DNA of 64,000 bases from Kordiimonadales bacterium IMCC3096 (GCA_016865035.1 CP018227.1:1706001-1770000); one strand, 5' to 3'. Positions 34,557 to 44,794 are shown, counted from the first letter of the stretch. Notes: generated by a model not told the origin, from the sequence alone. Made by a program: numbers and translations.

Positions 34557-35564
34557 TCAGATCAGCGCGGCCATGGCGCGGGCGGTGTCGCCCATGCGGT
34601 TGGAGAAGCCCCATTCATTGTCGTACCAGCTCAGCACCCGCACGAAGGTACCGTCGATGACCTGGGTCTGGGTCAGGTCGAAGGTGGAGCTGGCCGGGCA
34701 ATGGTTGAAGTCGATGGAGACCAGCGGCGCGTCATTCACGTCCAGCACACCCTTCAGGCGACCCTCGGCGGCCTTGATCATGGCCTCGTTGATCTCCTCC
34801 GCCGTGGTCTCGCGACCGGCGTTGAAGGTCAGGTCGATCAGGGAGACATTGTTGGTCGGGACGCGGACGGAGGTGCCGTCCAGCTTGCCCGCCAGTTCCG
34901 GCAGCACCAGGCCGACGGCCTTCGCGGCACCGGTGGTGGTCGGGATCAGCGACGACGCCGCGGCACGGGCGCGACGCATGTCGCTGTGCAGGGTGTCGAC
35001 GGTGCGCTGGTCGCCGGTATAGGCGTGGATGGTGGTCATGAAGCCCTGCTGGATACCCACCAGGTCGTTCAGCACCTGCGCCACGGGGGCCAGGCAGTTG
35101 GTGGTGCAGGACGCGTTGGAGACAACGGTGTGGTCAGCCGTGAGCTGGTCATGGTTGACGCCATAGACCACGGTCAGGTCGGCATTGCTGGCCGGGGCCG
35201 AAACCAGGACGCGCTTGGCACCCGCGTCCAGATGCATCGCGGCCTTGTCGCGGCTGGCGAAGATGCCGGTGCATTCGAAGGCGATATCGACGCCCAGCTC
35301 GCCCCAGGGCAGCTTCGCCGGGTCACGCTCCGACGTCACCCGCACATCGCCCGCGCCATAGTTCATGCTGTCGGCGGTGGTGGTGATCTTCGTCGGAAAC
35401 CGGCCATGGACGGTATCGTACTGCAGCAGGTGGGCATTGGCCTCGACCGAGCCGAGGTCGTTGATCGCCACGATCTCGATGTCGTCACGACCCGACTCGG
35501 CAATGGCGCGCAGCACCAGCCGACCGATACGTCCAAACCCGTTGATTGCAACACGTACTGTCAT
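34557..35564 (-). CDS. gap: Glyceraldehyde-3-phosphate dehydrogenase, type I
   Basis: A 335-residue enzyme. [13 protein letters not shown] binds NAD(P), and [17 protein letters not shown] holds the catalytic cysteine, with the His in the following HAYTGDQ segment. [19 protein letters not shown] closes the protein. It oxidises or forms glyceraldehyde 3-phosphate in glycolysis and gluconeogenesis. It lies 14 bases after tkt and 23 bases before pgk, clearly one operon. Confidence 0.98.
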   Translation of the reverse strand: MTVRVAINGFGRIGRLVLRAIAESGRDDIEIVAINDLGSVEANAHLLQYDTVHGRFPTKITTTADSMNYGAGDVRVTSERDPAKLPWGELGVDIAFECTGIFASRDKAAMHLDAGAKRVLVSAPASNADLTVVYGVNHDQLTADHTVVSNASCTTNCLAPVAQVLNDLVGIQQGFMTTIHAYTGDQRTVDTLHSDMRRARAAASSLIPTTTGAAKAVGLVLPELAGKLDGTSVRVPTNNVSLIDLTFNAGRETTAEEINEAMIKAAEGRLKGVLDVNDAPLVSIDFNHCPASSTFDLTQTQVIDGTFVRVLSWYDNEWGFSNRMGDTARAMAALI

Positions 35565-35578
35565 GGTTCTCGTCTCCC

Positions 35579-37558
35579 TCAGGAAAGGCTGTCCTTTACG
35601 GCGGCCGCAACGTGGGCTGCCGTGATACCGAAATGTTCGTAGAGTTCAGGTGCCGGGGCGGAGGCACCGAAGCTGTCCATGGCGATGATGACGCCATCCG
35701 TGCCGACATAACGCTCCCAGCCCCAGGCTGCGGCGGCCTCGACCGCGACCTTCAGCGTGTCGGTGCCCAGGATCTCGTCGCGATAGTCGCGGCCCTGGGC
35801 GTCGAACAGCTCCGTGCAGGGCATGGACACGACGCGGGTCGGAATGGACTCGGCCTGCAGCAGCTTGCGGGCGTCCAGCGCGGTCTGCACCTCGGTGCCG
35901 GTGCCGATGATGGTCACCTGCGCGGCCCCGCCGGTGGCCTCTTCCATGATGTAGCCGCCGCGCGCGGTCAGATTCTCGTTCACCCGGGTGCGCAGCGTCG
36001 GCGTGCCCTGACGCGACAGCGCCAGCAGGGACGGACCGTCGCGATGCTCCACCGCCAGCTTCCAGGCCTCCGAGGTCTCCACCGCGTCGGCGGGGCGGAA
36101 GACCCGCAGGCCGGGCATGGCGCGCAGCGAGGCCAGATGCTCCACCGGCTGATGCGTCGGGCCGTCTTCGCCGAGACCGATCGAATCATGGGTCATGACA
36201 TAGATCACCTGCTGCCCCATCAGGGCGGACAGGCGGATCGACGGGCGGCAATAGTCGGTGAAGACCATGAAGGTGCCGCCGAAGGGCAGGATGCCGCCAT
36301 GCAGCGCCATGCCGTTCATGATCGCGGCCATGCCATGCTCGCGCACGCCATAGAAGACATAGGATCCGCCGAAGTCCGATGCCTCCACCGGGGTCATGCC
36401 GCCGGTGCGGGTCAGGTTCGACCCGGTCAGGTCGGCGGAACCGCCGACCATCTCCGGCAGGTGCGGCTGGATCGCGGCGATCGCGTCCTGGGAGGCCTTG
36501 CGCGTGGCAACCTTCGGCTTCTCCGCCACCAGATGCTCCAGATGCGTGATCAGGGCCTTGTCCCAGCCTTCCGGCAGCTTGCCCGCCAGCACGCGCATCA
36601 GTTCGTCGCGACGGTCGCGATCCATGCCGGCCACGGTCTCTTCCCAGGCGGCGGAACGGGCACCGCCACGGGCACCGACCAGACGCCAGGCGTCCAGCAC
36701 CGCATCCGGAATCACGAAGGGCTCGGCGTTCCAGCCCAGGCGCGTGCGGGTGGCCGCGATCTCGTCGGCGCCCAGCGGTGCGCCATGGGTGGCCGCAGTG
36801 CCTTCCTTGTTGGGGGAGCCGTAGCCGATGGTGGTGCGGCAGGCGACCAGCGACGGGCGCGGGTCATTGCGCGCGGCCCCGATGGCCTCCTCAATCGCCT
36901 TCGGGTCATGACCGTCGCAGTCCAGAACATGCCAGCCGGAGGCGGCGAAGCGCGCGAGCTGGTCGTCGGACACGGACAGGTCGGTCGGCCCGTCGATGGA
37001 GATGTGATTGTCGTCGAACAGCACCACCAGCTTGCCCAGCTTCAGGTGCCCGGCCAGGCTCGCCGCCTCGTGGCTGATGCCTTCCATCAGGCAGCCGTCA
37101 CCGGCGATGCAATAGGTGTAATGGTCGATGACCTTCTGCCCGAAGCGGGCGGACAGGATGCGCTCCGCAAGCGCGAAACCGACGGCATTGGCAATGCCCT
37201 GACCCAGCGGCCCGGTGGTGGTCTCGATCCCGCTGGCGTGGCCGAACTCCGGATGGCCGGCCGTCTTCGCGCCCAGCTGGCGGAAATTCCGCAGCTCGTC
37301 CATCGTCATGTCGGGATAGCCCGTCAGATGCAGCAGCGAATAGAGCAGCATAGACCCGTGGCCCGCGCTCAGCACGAAGCGGTCGCGGTTGGCCCAGTCG
37401 GGGCGGCGGGGATCGAAGTGCAGGAACTTCGAGAACAGCACGGTCGCCACATCGGCCATGCCCATCGGCATGCCGGGATGACCCGAGTTTGCCTGCTGGA
37501 CAGCATCCATCGACAGGGCGCGGATGGCATTGGCCATGGCGCTGTGATCAACTTTCAT
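35579..37558 (-). CDS. tkt: Transketolase
   Basis: A 659-residue thiamine-diphosphate enzyme moving two-carbon units in the pentose phosphate pathway. [24 protein letters not shown] is the N-terminal signature, [13 protein letters not shown] is the TPP/metal motif, [18 protein letters not shown] is the pyrimidine domain motif, and [18 protein letters not shown] lies near the C-terminus. The start at 37558 is chosen because upstream in-frame sequence to 37711 is not conserved. It is the first gene of the tkt-gap-pgk-fba operon and divergent from the zapA pair. Confidence 0.98.
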   Translation of the reverse strand: MKVDHSAMANAIRALSMDAVQQANSGHPGMPMGMADVATVLFSKFLHFDPRRPDWANRDRFVLSAGHGSMLLYSLLHLTGYPDMTMDELRNFRQLGAKTAGHPEFGHASGIETTTGPLGQGIANAVGFALAERILSARFGQKVIDHYTYCIAGDGCLMEGISHEAASLAGHLKLGKLVVLFDDNHISIDGPTDLSVSDDQLARFAASGWHVLDCDGHDPKAIEEAIGAARNDPRPSLVACRTTIGYGSPNKEGTAATHGAPLGADEIAATRTRLGWNAEPFVIPDAVLDAWRLVGARGGARSAAWEETVAGMDRDRRDELMRVLAGKLPEGWDKALITHLEHLVAEKPKVATRKASQDAIAAIQPHLPEMVGGSADLTGSNLTRTGGMTPVEASDFGGSYVFYGVREHGMAAIMNGMALHGGILPFGGTFMVFTDYCRPSIRLSALMGQQVIYVMTHDSIGLGEDGPTHQPVEHLASLRAMPGLRVFRPADAVETSEAWKLAVEHRDGPSLLALSRQGTPTLRTRVNENLTARGGYIMEEATGGAAQVTIIGTGTEVQTALDARKLLQAESIPTRVVSMPCTELFDAQGRDYRDEILGTDTLKVAVEAAAAWGWERYVGTDGVIIAMDSFGASAPAPELYEHFGITAAHVAAAVKDSLS

Positions 37559-37760
37559 GACGGGCCTCTGGATATTCTGGATGCCGGATGCGTCGGGCGG
37601 GCTGACGTTAGGACACCGCCGGACCGAAGCCCGACCGTGTCGCGGCGTGGTGTACTGCTTTCCTGTCGCGGGCGCAAATATTCGCCACACTGCCCACGGG
37701 TTCACCGGCAAATCGGGCAGGGGGTGAGGGCGGGCACCGAATTTGGCCCCTTCGGTGTTG

Positions 37761-37790
37761 TTGACGCTTCGCCCGCGCTGTTTCTATAGT
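37761..37790 (+). promoter_or_regulatory. Sigma-70 type promoter for the coiled-coil gene and zapA
   Basis: TTGACG (37761-37766) and TATAGT (37785-37790) are separated by 18 bases, close to the housekeeping consensus. The expected transcript start (about 37797) is about 20 bases before the ATG at 37818. Confidence 0.65.
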
Positions 37791-37817
37791 TACCCGTCAA
37801 CGACGTGATCTAACTGC

Positions 37818-38123
37818 ATGACAGGCAACCAGCTTTTGACTCCGGTTTCTGAAGATGACGAGGACGGAAAACTGCTCGCCCGGATCGAGGCGGCGCTGGA
37901 CCGGCTCGACCGGTTGACGGACGCCGAAGCCTTGCGGCGAACAGCCGCAGAGGCTGATGCAAATGGCAGTGATTCCATGGGCTTGCAGGCGGAGAACGCC
38001 GACCTGAAACAGCGGCTGGAGATGCTGGAAGGTCGGGAAGCCTCCCGCCGCGCGACCATCAGTGACGTCACCGCGCGGGTGGATCGTGCCATCGGCAATC
38101 TCGACACCGTCCTGAAAGGCTGA
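37818..38123 (+). CDS. Small coiled-coil protein upstream of zapA
   Basis: A 101-residue acidic and helical protein. Heptad-like segments (KLLARIEAALDRLDRLTDAEALRR and LQAENADLKQRLEMLEGREASRR) suggest a coiled coil; there is no membrane segment or enzyme motif. Small coiled-coil proteins just before zapA are a conserved arrangement in alphaproteobacteria and are assumed to relate to the division apparatus, but the function is not established. It lies six bases before zapA. Confidence 0.8.
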   Translation: MTGNQLLTPVSEDDEDGKLLARIEAALDRLDRLTDAEALRRTAAEADANGSDSMGLQAENADLKQRLEMLEGREASRRATISDVTARVDRAIGNLDTVLKG

Positions 38124-38129
38124 CCGGTC

Positions 38130-38477
38130 ATGGCGACAACAGTCACGGTTTCCGTCGGCGGACAGAACCACACCATCGGCTGCGGCCCGGGGGAGGAAGC
38201 GCGGGTCACCGAGCTTGCCGAATATCTGGATTCACGCGCCGCCGAACTGACCGCCAGCGGTGCACAGCCGTCCTACAACCGGCTGCTGCTGATGACCGCG
38301 CTGATGATTGCCGACGACCTGGCCAATGCCCTGGATGATGTCGACCGGGCCCGCGAGCAGGCGGCGGCGGAGACTGCCGGGACCGCACCGGCCGCCGCAC
38401 CGCCGGTGGACCGCGCCCGTCTGGCCAGCATCGCGGAGCGGCTGGAAGCCTATGCCGACCGGCTGGAGTCCGACTGA
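38130..38477 (+). CDS. zapA: Cell division protein ZapA
   Basis: A 115-residue ZapA. VTVSVGGQNHTIGCGPGEEARVTELAEYLDSRAAEL is the globular head motif and YNRLLLMTALMIADDLANALDDVDRAREQ begins the coiled-coil tail. ZapA bundles FtsZ filaments at the division site. It is cotranscribed with the upstream coiled-coil gene. The 6S RNA gene follows, as in many proteobacteria. Confidence 0.93.
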   Translation: MATTVTVSVGGQNHTIGCGPGEEARVTELAEYLDSRAAELTASGAQPSYNRLLLMTALMIADDLANALDDVDRAREQAAAETAGTAPAAAPPVDRARLASIAERLEAYADRLESD

Positions 38478-38579
38478 GACGCCTCGCCAGCCCCCGCAGA
38501 CCTGCCCCCTGACAGGCGCGCGTGGACAGCCATGTCCGACACATCATTTCCTTATGGGCCGCGCATCGCTATATACGTC

Positions 38580-38750
38580 GCTCGGGCGGGTTCTGTAGGG
38601 TACGACAGGCACGCATAGCCCCTGGGCCAATATCGCTCTCTCGGGAGCTGTCCCTCGCTGGAACCCTGGTTCCGATGACACGGCACCCACCTGGTAACCC
38701 AGGTCCAAGAGGCGCTTTCAAGCCACCGGCCTGAATGGTCCCGCCCGAGC
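38580..38750 (+). ncRNA. ssrS: 6S RNA
   Basis: The ends form a perfect closing stem: GCTCGGGCGGG (38580-38590) with CCCGCCCGAGC (38740-38750), giving an RNA of about 171 nt. Internal hairpins fit the long, bulged 6S rod (for example ACCTGGTAACCCAGGT at about 38689-38704). A TATATA -10 box lies at 38570-38575, the right distance from the 5' end. Position directly after zapA is the established location in many proteobacteria. 6S RNA mimics an open promoter and binds sigma-70 RNA polymerase in stationary phase. Confidence 0.85.
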
Positions 38751-38879
38751 CAGCCCCCCCAAAGAGTCACGCCTGGCGAATGCCTCCCCCCCGCATCGCG
38801 CGAACAGATGGCAACCCGCGTCGGAAATCGGCTATCCTGTTGATCTGTCGGCAAATGCGTGCGGGGGCGAGGGAAGGCC

Positions 38880-40643
38880 ATGCATGAAGGTTCTGACCTT
38901 CTTCGTGAGGTGCTGGTGTTCCTGGCGGCCGCCGGTGTGGTCGTGCCGATCCTGCAGCGGCTGCGCGTCAGCCCCGTCCTCGGCTTCCTGATCGTCGGCA
39001 TCATCGTCGGGCCGTTCGGGCTGGCCCGTTTCTCCGAATCCGCGCCCTGGCTGCACCATGTCTCCATCGGTGATCCGGAATCCGTGCGCTCCATCGCGGA
39101 ACTGGGCGTGGTCTTCCTGCTGTTCATGATCGGGCTGGAGCTCTCGCTGGAGCGGCTGCGGGCGATGCGGCGGCTGGTCTTCGGACTGGGTGGCGCGCAG
39201 GTGCTGGTCACCGGCACGGTGATCGGCCTGATCGCGTCCTGGTTCGGCAACAGCCCGGCCACCTCCATCGTGCTGGGTGCCGCCTTCGCGCTCTCCTCCA
39301 CCGCCGTGGTGATGCAGTTGCTGTCGGAGGGCGGGCGCATGGCGTCCCCCACCGGTCGTACCGGCTTCGCGATCCTGCTGTTTCAGGACCTGGCCGTGCT
39401 GCCGATCCTGTTCCTGGTGGTGGCGCTGGCGGCGCAGGGTGACGGTTCCCCCGTGCTGGCCTTCGCGCTCGCCATGGGGTAGGCGCTGGTTGCGGTCGTT
39501 GTCATTCTGGTCGTCGGGCGGTTCGTCATCCGGCCCGTGTTCCGGGTGCTGGGGCGGGAAGCCGGGCCGGAGATGTTCCTGGCACTGGTGCTGCTGCTGA
39601 TCATCGGCATCGCGGTGGCAACGGAAATGGCCGGGCTTTCCATGGCCCTCGGGGCCTTCCTGGCCGGGCTGCTGATGGCGGAGACCGACTACAGGCATCA
39701 GATCGAGGTGGATATCGAACCCTTCAAGGGCCTGTTGCTGGGCCTGTTCTTCGTCTCCGTCGGCATGAGCATCGACATCGCCAGCCTGGCCAACCGGCCC
39801 GAATGGCTGCTCGCCTCCGTCCTGGGGCTGGTGATCATCAAGGCCCCGATCATCCTGGTGCTCGCCCGCGCCTTCGGCCAGCCGCTGCCGGTGGCGGTGG
39901 AGACCGGCATCCTGCTGTTCCAGGGCGGTGAATTCGCCTTCCTGGTCGTGGCCATGGCGCTGGACGTCGGCCTGATGCCCGAGGAGACGGCGCAGTTCAT
40001 GCTGATCGTCGCCAGCCTGAGCATGATGGTCACACCCCTGCTGGCCAATCTGGGAATGCGGCTGGCACTGGAGCTGGAGGACCGCTCGGCCAAGCGCGGC
40101 GTGACGGGCATGGAATCCACCGATGATCTGACGGATCATGTCATCGTCGTCGGCTACGGCCGGGTCGGGCGCTCGGTCGCCGGTACCCTGTCCTCGCAGG
40201 AGATCGACCACATCAGCATCGATATCGATGCCGCCCGCGTCGCCCGCTATCGCCGGGAAGGCCGGGGCGTGGTCTTCGGCGATGCCAGCCATCCGGAGAT
40301 GCTGAAACGGCTGGGGGCGGGCAGGGCCCTGGCGCTGGTCGTGACCCTGGACCGGCAGACGGATGCCGAACGGATCGTCGAGGTTGCCTCACACAACTGG
40401 CCGGACCTGGTCATCCATGCCCGCGCCCGTGACAATGCCCACGCCACGCGCCTGACCACCCGCGGCGCGGATCGCGTGGTGCCGGAGGCGCTGGAGGCCG
40501 GGCTGCATCTGGCGGAAGGTCTGCTGATCGACATCGGCATGCCCCAGACCGCCGCCCGCCAGGCCGTCGAGGCCCGCCGCCAGCTTGCACAGGCCGACCT
40601 GCAGGAACGCCTCGACAAGGCGAGCCACCAGAATCCTGCCTGA
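38880..40643 (+). pseudogene. KefB/YbaL-like CPA2 cation:proton antiporter, interrupted by an in-frame amber codon
   Basis: One continuous frame of 588 codons is broken only by TAG at 39480-39482. Before the stop are six or so membrane helices (LREVLVFLAAAGVVVPILQRLRVSPVLGFLIVGIIVGPFG onward); after it the antiporter domain continues (ALVAVVVILVVGRFVIRP) and leads to a cytosolic TrkA-N/RCK domain (DHVIVVGYGRVGRSVAGTLSSQ). Restoring one sense codon, such as AAG, gives a full-length CPA2 protein. A GTG at 39537 could start a C-terminal fragment. It is a young pseudogene, a sequencing error or a readthrough case. ATG 38880 follows GAGGGAAGG. Confidence 0.9.
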
Positions 40644-40681
40644 GGCGGTCGATCCTCTATCGACCCTGCTTCGACGACCCC

Positions 40682-41836
40682 TCAGGCCGCGAAGGCCCGG
40701 GCGGCGCCGACCAGCGCGGCGTCAGTGCCTGCACCGCCCATCAGTGACAGACCGACCGGCGCGCCATCCGACAGGCCCGCAGGCATGCTGACCTGTGGCA
40801 GACCGGCGTGACCGGCCAGACAGGTCAGCGCGATGATGCGGTAGCGGAAGGCGTCGAGCAGTGCCGGGTCCCAGTTCATCACCGGCGCGGGACCGGGCGC
40901 GGTGGGCATGACCAGCACGGTGCCGTCGGCCAGCAGATCCGTCAGACGCTGGCGCAGCGCGTTTCGTACCGGCTGCATCTCCGCCACCTCCGCATCCGTG
41001 ATTGCCGCCGCCATGCGGAACCGGTCCACGACACCGGGGCCGAAAACGGGCTGCACCTCTGTCACCCAGTCGCCATGCACCTCCCAGATCTCCCGCGCCT
41101 GCAGGATGCGGAAGGCCTCCTTGAAGCGTTCCGCATCGAAGCCGATGTCGACGCTTTCAACCGGCATGCCCAGGGCATCCACCGCCCGGTTCAGGGTTCC
41201 GGCGGTGGCCGGGTCGCACAGGGCGAACAGCGCCGGATCGGTCACCAGCCGCTTTGGCCGCGATGGTGTCACAGGCCGGTCGAGCAGCACCGTGCCGACC
41301 TTCGCGAAGGTCTCCGCATCCCGCGCGAACCAGCCGCAGGTGTCGAAGCTGGGGGCCAGCGGCATGCAGCGGTCCAGCGGAATGGCCCCGAAGGTCGTGC
41401 GGATGCCGTAGAGACCACAGTAGGTCGCCGGAATGCGGACGGAGCCGCCGGTGTCGGAACCGATGGCGAAATCCACCAGACCCGCCGCCGTGACACTGGC
41501 GGAGCCGGAGGAGGAGCCGCCGGGAATCCGGCCCGGTGCCGCCGGATTGACCGGCGTGCCGTAGTGCGCGTTCTCCCCGTTCAGGCTGTAGGCCAGCTCG
41601 TCGGTGTGGGTGATGCCGGTCAGCCGCGCACCGGCGTCCAGCAGGCGGGCCAGCACCGAACAGTCGGATTCCGCCGCAGGATGGGTGCGTTGCCAGTCCG
41701 GGTTGCCGCAGCCGGCGACGCGTCCGGCCACGTCATAGAGATCCTTCAGCCCGAAGCCGAGGTCGTCCAGCGGACCGGAACCTGTCGGCGCACGGTCCAG
41801 CCGCTCGATGAACCCTTCGACCGGCGCGGCACTCAC
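40682..41836 (-). CDS. Amidase signature family enzyme (second copy type)
   Basis: A 384-residue, shorter amidase. The triad is visible as Lys in LGFGLKDLYDVAG, the cis-Ser in GRIPGGSSSGSAS and the nucleophile in AIGSDTGGSVRIPAT. FDTCGWFARDAETFAKVG resembles the indoleacetamide or allophanate hydrolase-like group. The substrate is unknown. It overlaps the upstream PhyH-type dioxygenase gene by four bases, so the two are one operon and perhaps one pathway. Confidence 0.92.
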   Translation of the reverse strand: MSAAPVEGFIERLDRAPTGSGPLDDLGFGLKDLYDVAGRVAGCGNPDWQRTHPAAESDCSVLARLLDAGARLTGITHTDELAYSLNGENAHYGTPVNPAAPGRIPGGSSSGSASVTAAGLVDFAIGSDTGGSVRIPATYCGLYGIRTTFGAIPLDRCMPLAPSFDTCGWFARDAETFAKVGTVLLDRPVTPSRPKRLVTDPALFALCDPATAGTLNRAVDALGMPVESVDIGFDAERFKEAFRILQAREIWEVHGDWVTEVQPVFGPGVVDRFRMAAAITDAEVAEMQPVRNALRQRLTDLLADGTVLVMPTAPGPAPVMNWDPALLDAFRYRIIALTCLAGHAGLPQVSMPAGLSDGAPVGLSLMGGAGTDAALVGAARAFAA

Positions 41837-42630
41837 TCTGCGGCCGCCCGTGCCCGGGCCAGGTCGCGCAGGCAGTCGTCATCCAGCGGTTCGATGGGGG
41901 TGAAGTCGCGGTGGGCGATCCATTCCTCCCGCTTGAACTGGCGGATGTGGTTGTCCACGTGGCAGAGCGACAGATAGACGATGGTCCGCCCCCACGGCCC
42001 GATGTTGGGCGAACTGGCGTGCACCAGGTTGGAGTGGAACATCAGCACCGACCCGGCCTTGCCCTTGGCGGAGAACATGCCGTGCCGGTTCGCCAGCTCG
42101 GCGACGCTGGCCTTGTCCAGGGTCCAGAGCGGGTAGGAGGTGGTGGCCAGATCGTGCCCGGCCTCCAGCACGCCCTGCTTGTGACTGCCCGGAATGACCC
42201 AGAGCGGGCCGTTGAATTCCGTCACGTCGTCGATGAACAGGGCGATGTTCATGGCCCGGGGTTCCGGCATCTGGTCGTCGCGCGCCCAGGTGCCATAGTC
42301 CTGATGCCACTGCCAGACATCGCCGTCGAAGGCGGCCTTGGCGTTGATCTTGTACTGGTGGATGTAGACGTCCCCGTCCAGCAGCTGCTGCACCGGGCCG
42401 ATCAGGCGCGGATGCGCGCCGATGCAGCGGAATGGTTCGCTGTAGCGGTGGGCGGCGAAGGCGGTCCGCACCACGCCCGTGCTTTCCCGCCAGACCTCCG
42501 GCCGGTCCATGGCGTAGATGCGCGGCAGTTCCTCCTGCAGGACGCCGACCTCCGCAGGGTCGAAGACATCCTGCAGCATCACGTATCCCAGTTCGTCGAA
42601 CTGTTGCAGCTGTTCCGCTGTCAGTTTCAT
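41833..42630 (-). CDS. Phytanoyl-CoA dioxygenase (PhyH) family protein
   Basis: A 265-residue Fe(II)/2-oxoglutarate oxygenase. The metal triad is in WQWHQDYGTWARDD (HxD) and in HSNLVHASSPN (distal His); the FNGPLWVIPGSHKQG stretch is the family core. HQDYGTW and the surrounding layout resemble ectoine hydroxylase EctD, but no ectoine genes are nearby. It overlaps the amidase gene by four bases. The ATG at 42630 begins a typical helix (MKLTAEQLQQFDELGYVML). Confidence 0.92.
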   Translation of the reverse strand: MKLTAEQLQQFDELGYVMLQDVFDPAEVGVLQEELPRIYAMDRPEVWRESTGVVRTAFAAHRYSEPFRCIGAHPRLIGPVQQLLDGDVYIHQYKINAKAAFDGDVWQWHQDYGTWARDDQMPEPRAMNIALFIDDVTEFNGPLWVIPGSHKQGVLEAGHDLATTSYPLWTLDKASVAELANRHGMFSAKGKAGSVLMFHSNLVHASSPNIGPWGRTIVYLSLCHVDNHIRQFKREEWIAHRDFTPIEPLDDDCLRDLARARAAAE

Positions 42631-42766
42631 GGCCTGTCCTCCCCTGGCGTCCGCCGGACGCTTGCTGCGTTCTGTCGGCGGTCACTATAGACCCGATCCG
42701 GCGGAGACATAAATGCCGTCGCAGCCTATCCTGTCCGCCCAGCTTCACCTGAACGGAGGGTTTCCG

Positions 42767-43189
42767 ATGCGTATCCTATCCCTGTTCGCCGCGTCCCTGT
42801 TCCTTCTGGGCGGCACCGCCCTGGCCCAGTCTCCTGCGCCGGACGGCGCACGGGCCTACATCATCAGCCCTGCCGATGGTGCCACCGTCACCTCTCCGGT
42901 CACCGTGCGGTTCGGCCTCTCCGGCATGGGTGTCGCACCCGCCGGCATCGACAAGGCCAATACCGGTCACCATCACCTGCTGATCGACCGCCCGCTGCCG
43001 ACGGGGGAGGACCTGGAGTTCTCCCTGCCCGCGGAGGACGGCCTGCGCCACTTCGGTGGCGGCCAGACGGAGGTGACCCTGGAGCTGCCGAAGGGCCGGC
43101 ACACCCTGCAGATGCTGCTCGGCGACCACAATCACGTGCCGCATGTGCCGCCCGTGGCCTCCGAAGTCGTCACGATCACCGTTGAATAG
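42767..43189 (+). CDS. DUF4399 domain secreted protein
   Basis: A 140-residue protein with a signal peptide (residues 1-22, cleavage near ALAQ). The DUF4399 features are GARAYIISPADGATVTSPVTVRFGLSGMGV, then NTGHHHLLID and GRHTLQMLLGDHNHVPH. The conserved GHHHLLID and GDHNH histidines suggest metal binding, but the family has no established function. ATG 42767 follows CGGAGGG; an earlier start at 42713 would hide the signal peptide. Divergent from the PhyH gene. Confidence 0.87.
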   Translation: MRILSLFAASLFLLGGTALAQSPAPDGARAYIISPADGATVTSPVTVRFGLSGMGVAPAGIDKANTGHHHLLIDRPLPTGEDLEFSLPAEDGLRHFGGGQTEVTLELPKGRHTLQMLLGDHNHVPHVPPVASEVVTITVE

Positions 43190-43210
43190 GCGCGCGGCCC
43201 GCCTGCAGTC

Positions 43211-43792
43211 ATGAGTGCTGGTCCCCGCCTCTATCTCGCCGGGCCGGATGTGTTCGCGCCGGACGCGCTGGCGCGCGGTGCACGGATGCGGGAGATCTGT
43301 GCCGGGCTGGGGGCCGTCGGCCTGTTCCCGCTGGACAATGACCCGCCGCCGCCCGACCTGGATCCGGCCCGAATGGCGCATCACATCTACCGGGCGAATA
43401 TCGCGCTGATGCACGGTGCGGACGGCTGTGTCGCCAACCTGTCGCCCTTTCGCGGACCCAATGCCGACGACGGCACGGCGTTCGAGCTGGGCTGGATGAT
43501 CGCCGCGGGCAAGCCGGTCTTCGGCCATGTCGGCGACCCGCGCCCGCTGACCGCACGCAGCGCCCTTGCCGGGGCAACGGATGCACAGGGCCGCGCGGTC
43601 GATGCGGATGGCTGGTGGGTGGAGGATTTCGGCTGGCCGGTGAACCTGATGCTGGTGGCGGGGGCGGAGCAGAACGGCGGCAAGGTCTTCGTGCAGTCCC
43701 CCGATGACGCCCCGATGGCCGCATTCCGCCGCGCCGTGAAGGCGGCGGTACGGCTGTTTCAGGAACAGCAGCGGTTCCGCGATGATCCGTGA
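43211..43792 (+). CDS. Nucleoside 2-deoxyribosyltransferase
   Basis: A 193-residue enzyme that exchanges bases on deoxyribonucleosides or hydrolyses them. RLYLAGPDVFAP is the first strand and substrate loop, MHGADGCVANLSPFRGPNADDGTAFELGWMIAAGKPVFG carries the catalytic Glu (in AFELG) and the Asp of NADDGT. Length and motifs fit the NDT family. It lies 21 bases after the DUF4399 gene on the same strand; no functional link is apparent. Confidence 0.92.
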   Translation: MSAGPRLYLAGPDVFAPDALARGARMREICAGLGAVGLFPLDNDPPPPDLDPARMAHHIYRANIALMHGADGCVANLSPFRGPNADDGTAFELGWMIAAGKPVFGHVGDPRPLTARSALAGATDAQGRAVDADGWWVEDFGWPVNLMLVAGAEQNGGKVFVQSPDDAPMAAFRRAVKAAVRLFQEQQRFRDDP

Positions 43793-43816
43793 GACGTCAG
43801 CGAAGGGGCAGCGCCC

Positions 43817-44092
43817 TCAGCCTGCCGCTTCCTCCGGCGTCAGGGTTTCGAGGGCCAGGGCATGGACACGTTCATCCATCTCCGCCCTCAGCAGCTTGTA
43901 GACGTTCCGCTGGCGATTGACGCGGCTCTGACCGGCGAAGGCCGCCGAGACGATACGGACGTGGAAATGGGTCTCCCCCTCCGGCCGGGCACCGACATGG
44001 CCCTTGTGCAGGTGGGACTGGTCCTCGATCTCCAGCGTTTCCGGTGACAGGGCCTCCGTCAGGCGTTGCTGGATGCGTTCGGCATAGGTCAT
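43817..44092 (-). CDS. BolA family protein
   Basis: A 91-residue BolA. RIQQRLTEALSPETLEIEDQSHLHKGHVGARPEGETHFHVRIVSAAFAGQSRVNRQRNVYKLL shows the K-homology-like fold and the conserved RxxxR-x-VY segment; the His residues can join monothiol glutaredoxin in holding a [2Fe-2S] cluster. BolA proteins act in iron-sulfur trafficking or gene regulation. It is divergent from the J-domain gene, which is also common in alphaproteobacteria. Confidence 0.94.
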   Translation of the reverse strand: MTYAERIQQRLTEALSPETLEIEDQSHLHKGHVGARPEGETHFHVRIVSAAFAGQSRVNRQRNVYKLLRAEMDERVHALALETLTPEEAAG

Positions 44093-44203
44093 TCTGGTTC
44101 CCGCAGGGTTGGTTGATGGGCCTTTCAGCGGCCCGACCGTGAGACTCTATTGTCGCGCCTGTCAAGCTTGCCCGTGCCAGTCCGCCTCACCATAATCCCG
44201 CGC

Positions 44204-44794
44204 ATGGCAAGGACGCAGCAGAAACGCCGGACCCGCTACGGGGGCCGCATCCATTTCGAGGAAGCCAACGCCAGGCCCTGCGAGAAGGCAGGCTGTCTGG
44301 AGCTGGGGGAGTTCCGTGCGCCGAAATCCCGCGACGGGGCCGACGGCTATCACCTGTTCTGCCTGGAGCATGTGCGGGAGTACAACAAGGCCTACAATTA
44401 TTTCGCCGACATGCCGGCGGAGGAAGCGGCCTCGTTCCAGCACTCCGCCGCCTATGGCCACCGCCAGACCTGGCCGATGGGCCATCGCACCGCCACCATG
44501 CGGGCCAATGCCAGCTTCACCGACCCCTTCGGTTTCGCCGATGAGCGGGCGGAACGGCAGGCCGCGAAGGAAGCCGAGAAACGCCGCCAGAGGCGTCAGT
44601 ACACGCCCGAGCAGAGGGATGCGTTCCGAACACTGGACATAGACCCGACCGATGACTTGCACGCGCTCAAGAGACACTATAAGCAACTGGTCAAAAGGTT
44701 TCATCCGGATGCCAATGGCGGCGATCGCCGCGCCGAGGACCGGCTGAAGAACATCAACCAGGCCTTCAGCGTGCTCAACGCCGGTCTTTCCTGA
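44204..44794 (+). CDS. J-domain (DnaJ-like) protein
   Basis: A 196-residue protein. The C-terminal J domain spans about residues 145-196, with the HPD motif at 167-169 (VKRFHPDANGGD) needed to stimulate DnaK. The N-terminal part has a CEKAGC...FCLEHV segment that could bind zinc and is of unknown role. ATG 44204 starts MARTQQKRRTRYGG; an upstream in-frame start at 44150 is possible. This gene sits between bolA and cobS in many alphaproteobacteria. Confidence 0.9.
   Translation: MARTQQKRRTRYGGRIHFEEANARPCEKAGCLELGEFRAPKSRDGADGYHLFCLEHVREYNKAYNYFADMPAEEAASFQHSAAYGHRQTWPMGHRTATMRANASFTDPFGFADERAERQAAKEAEKRRQRRQYTPEQRDAFRTLDIDPTDDLHALKRHYKQLVKRFHPDANGGDRRAEDRLKNINQAFSVLNAGLS

Noticed and set aside
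40682-42630. Ectoine hydroxylase (EctD) locus
   Set aside because: The PhyH protein has an EctD-like HQDYGTW motif, but no ectABC genes are present and its partner is an amidase.
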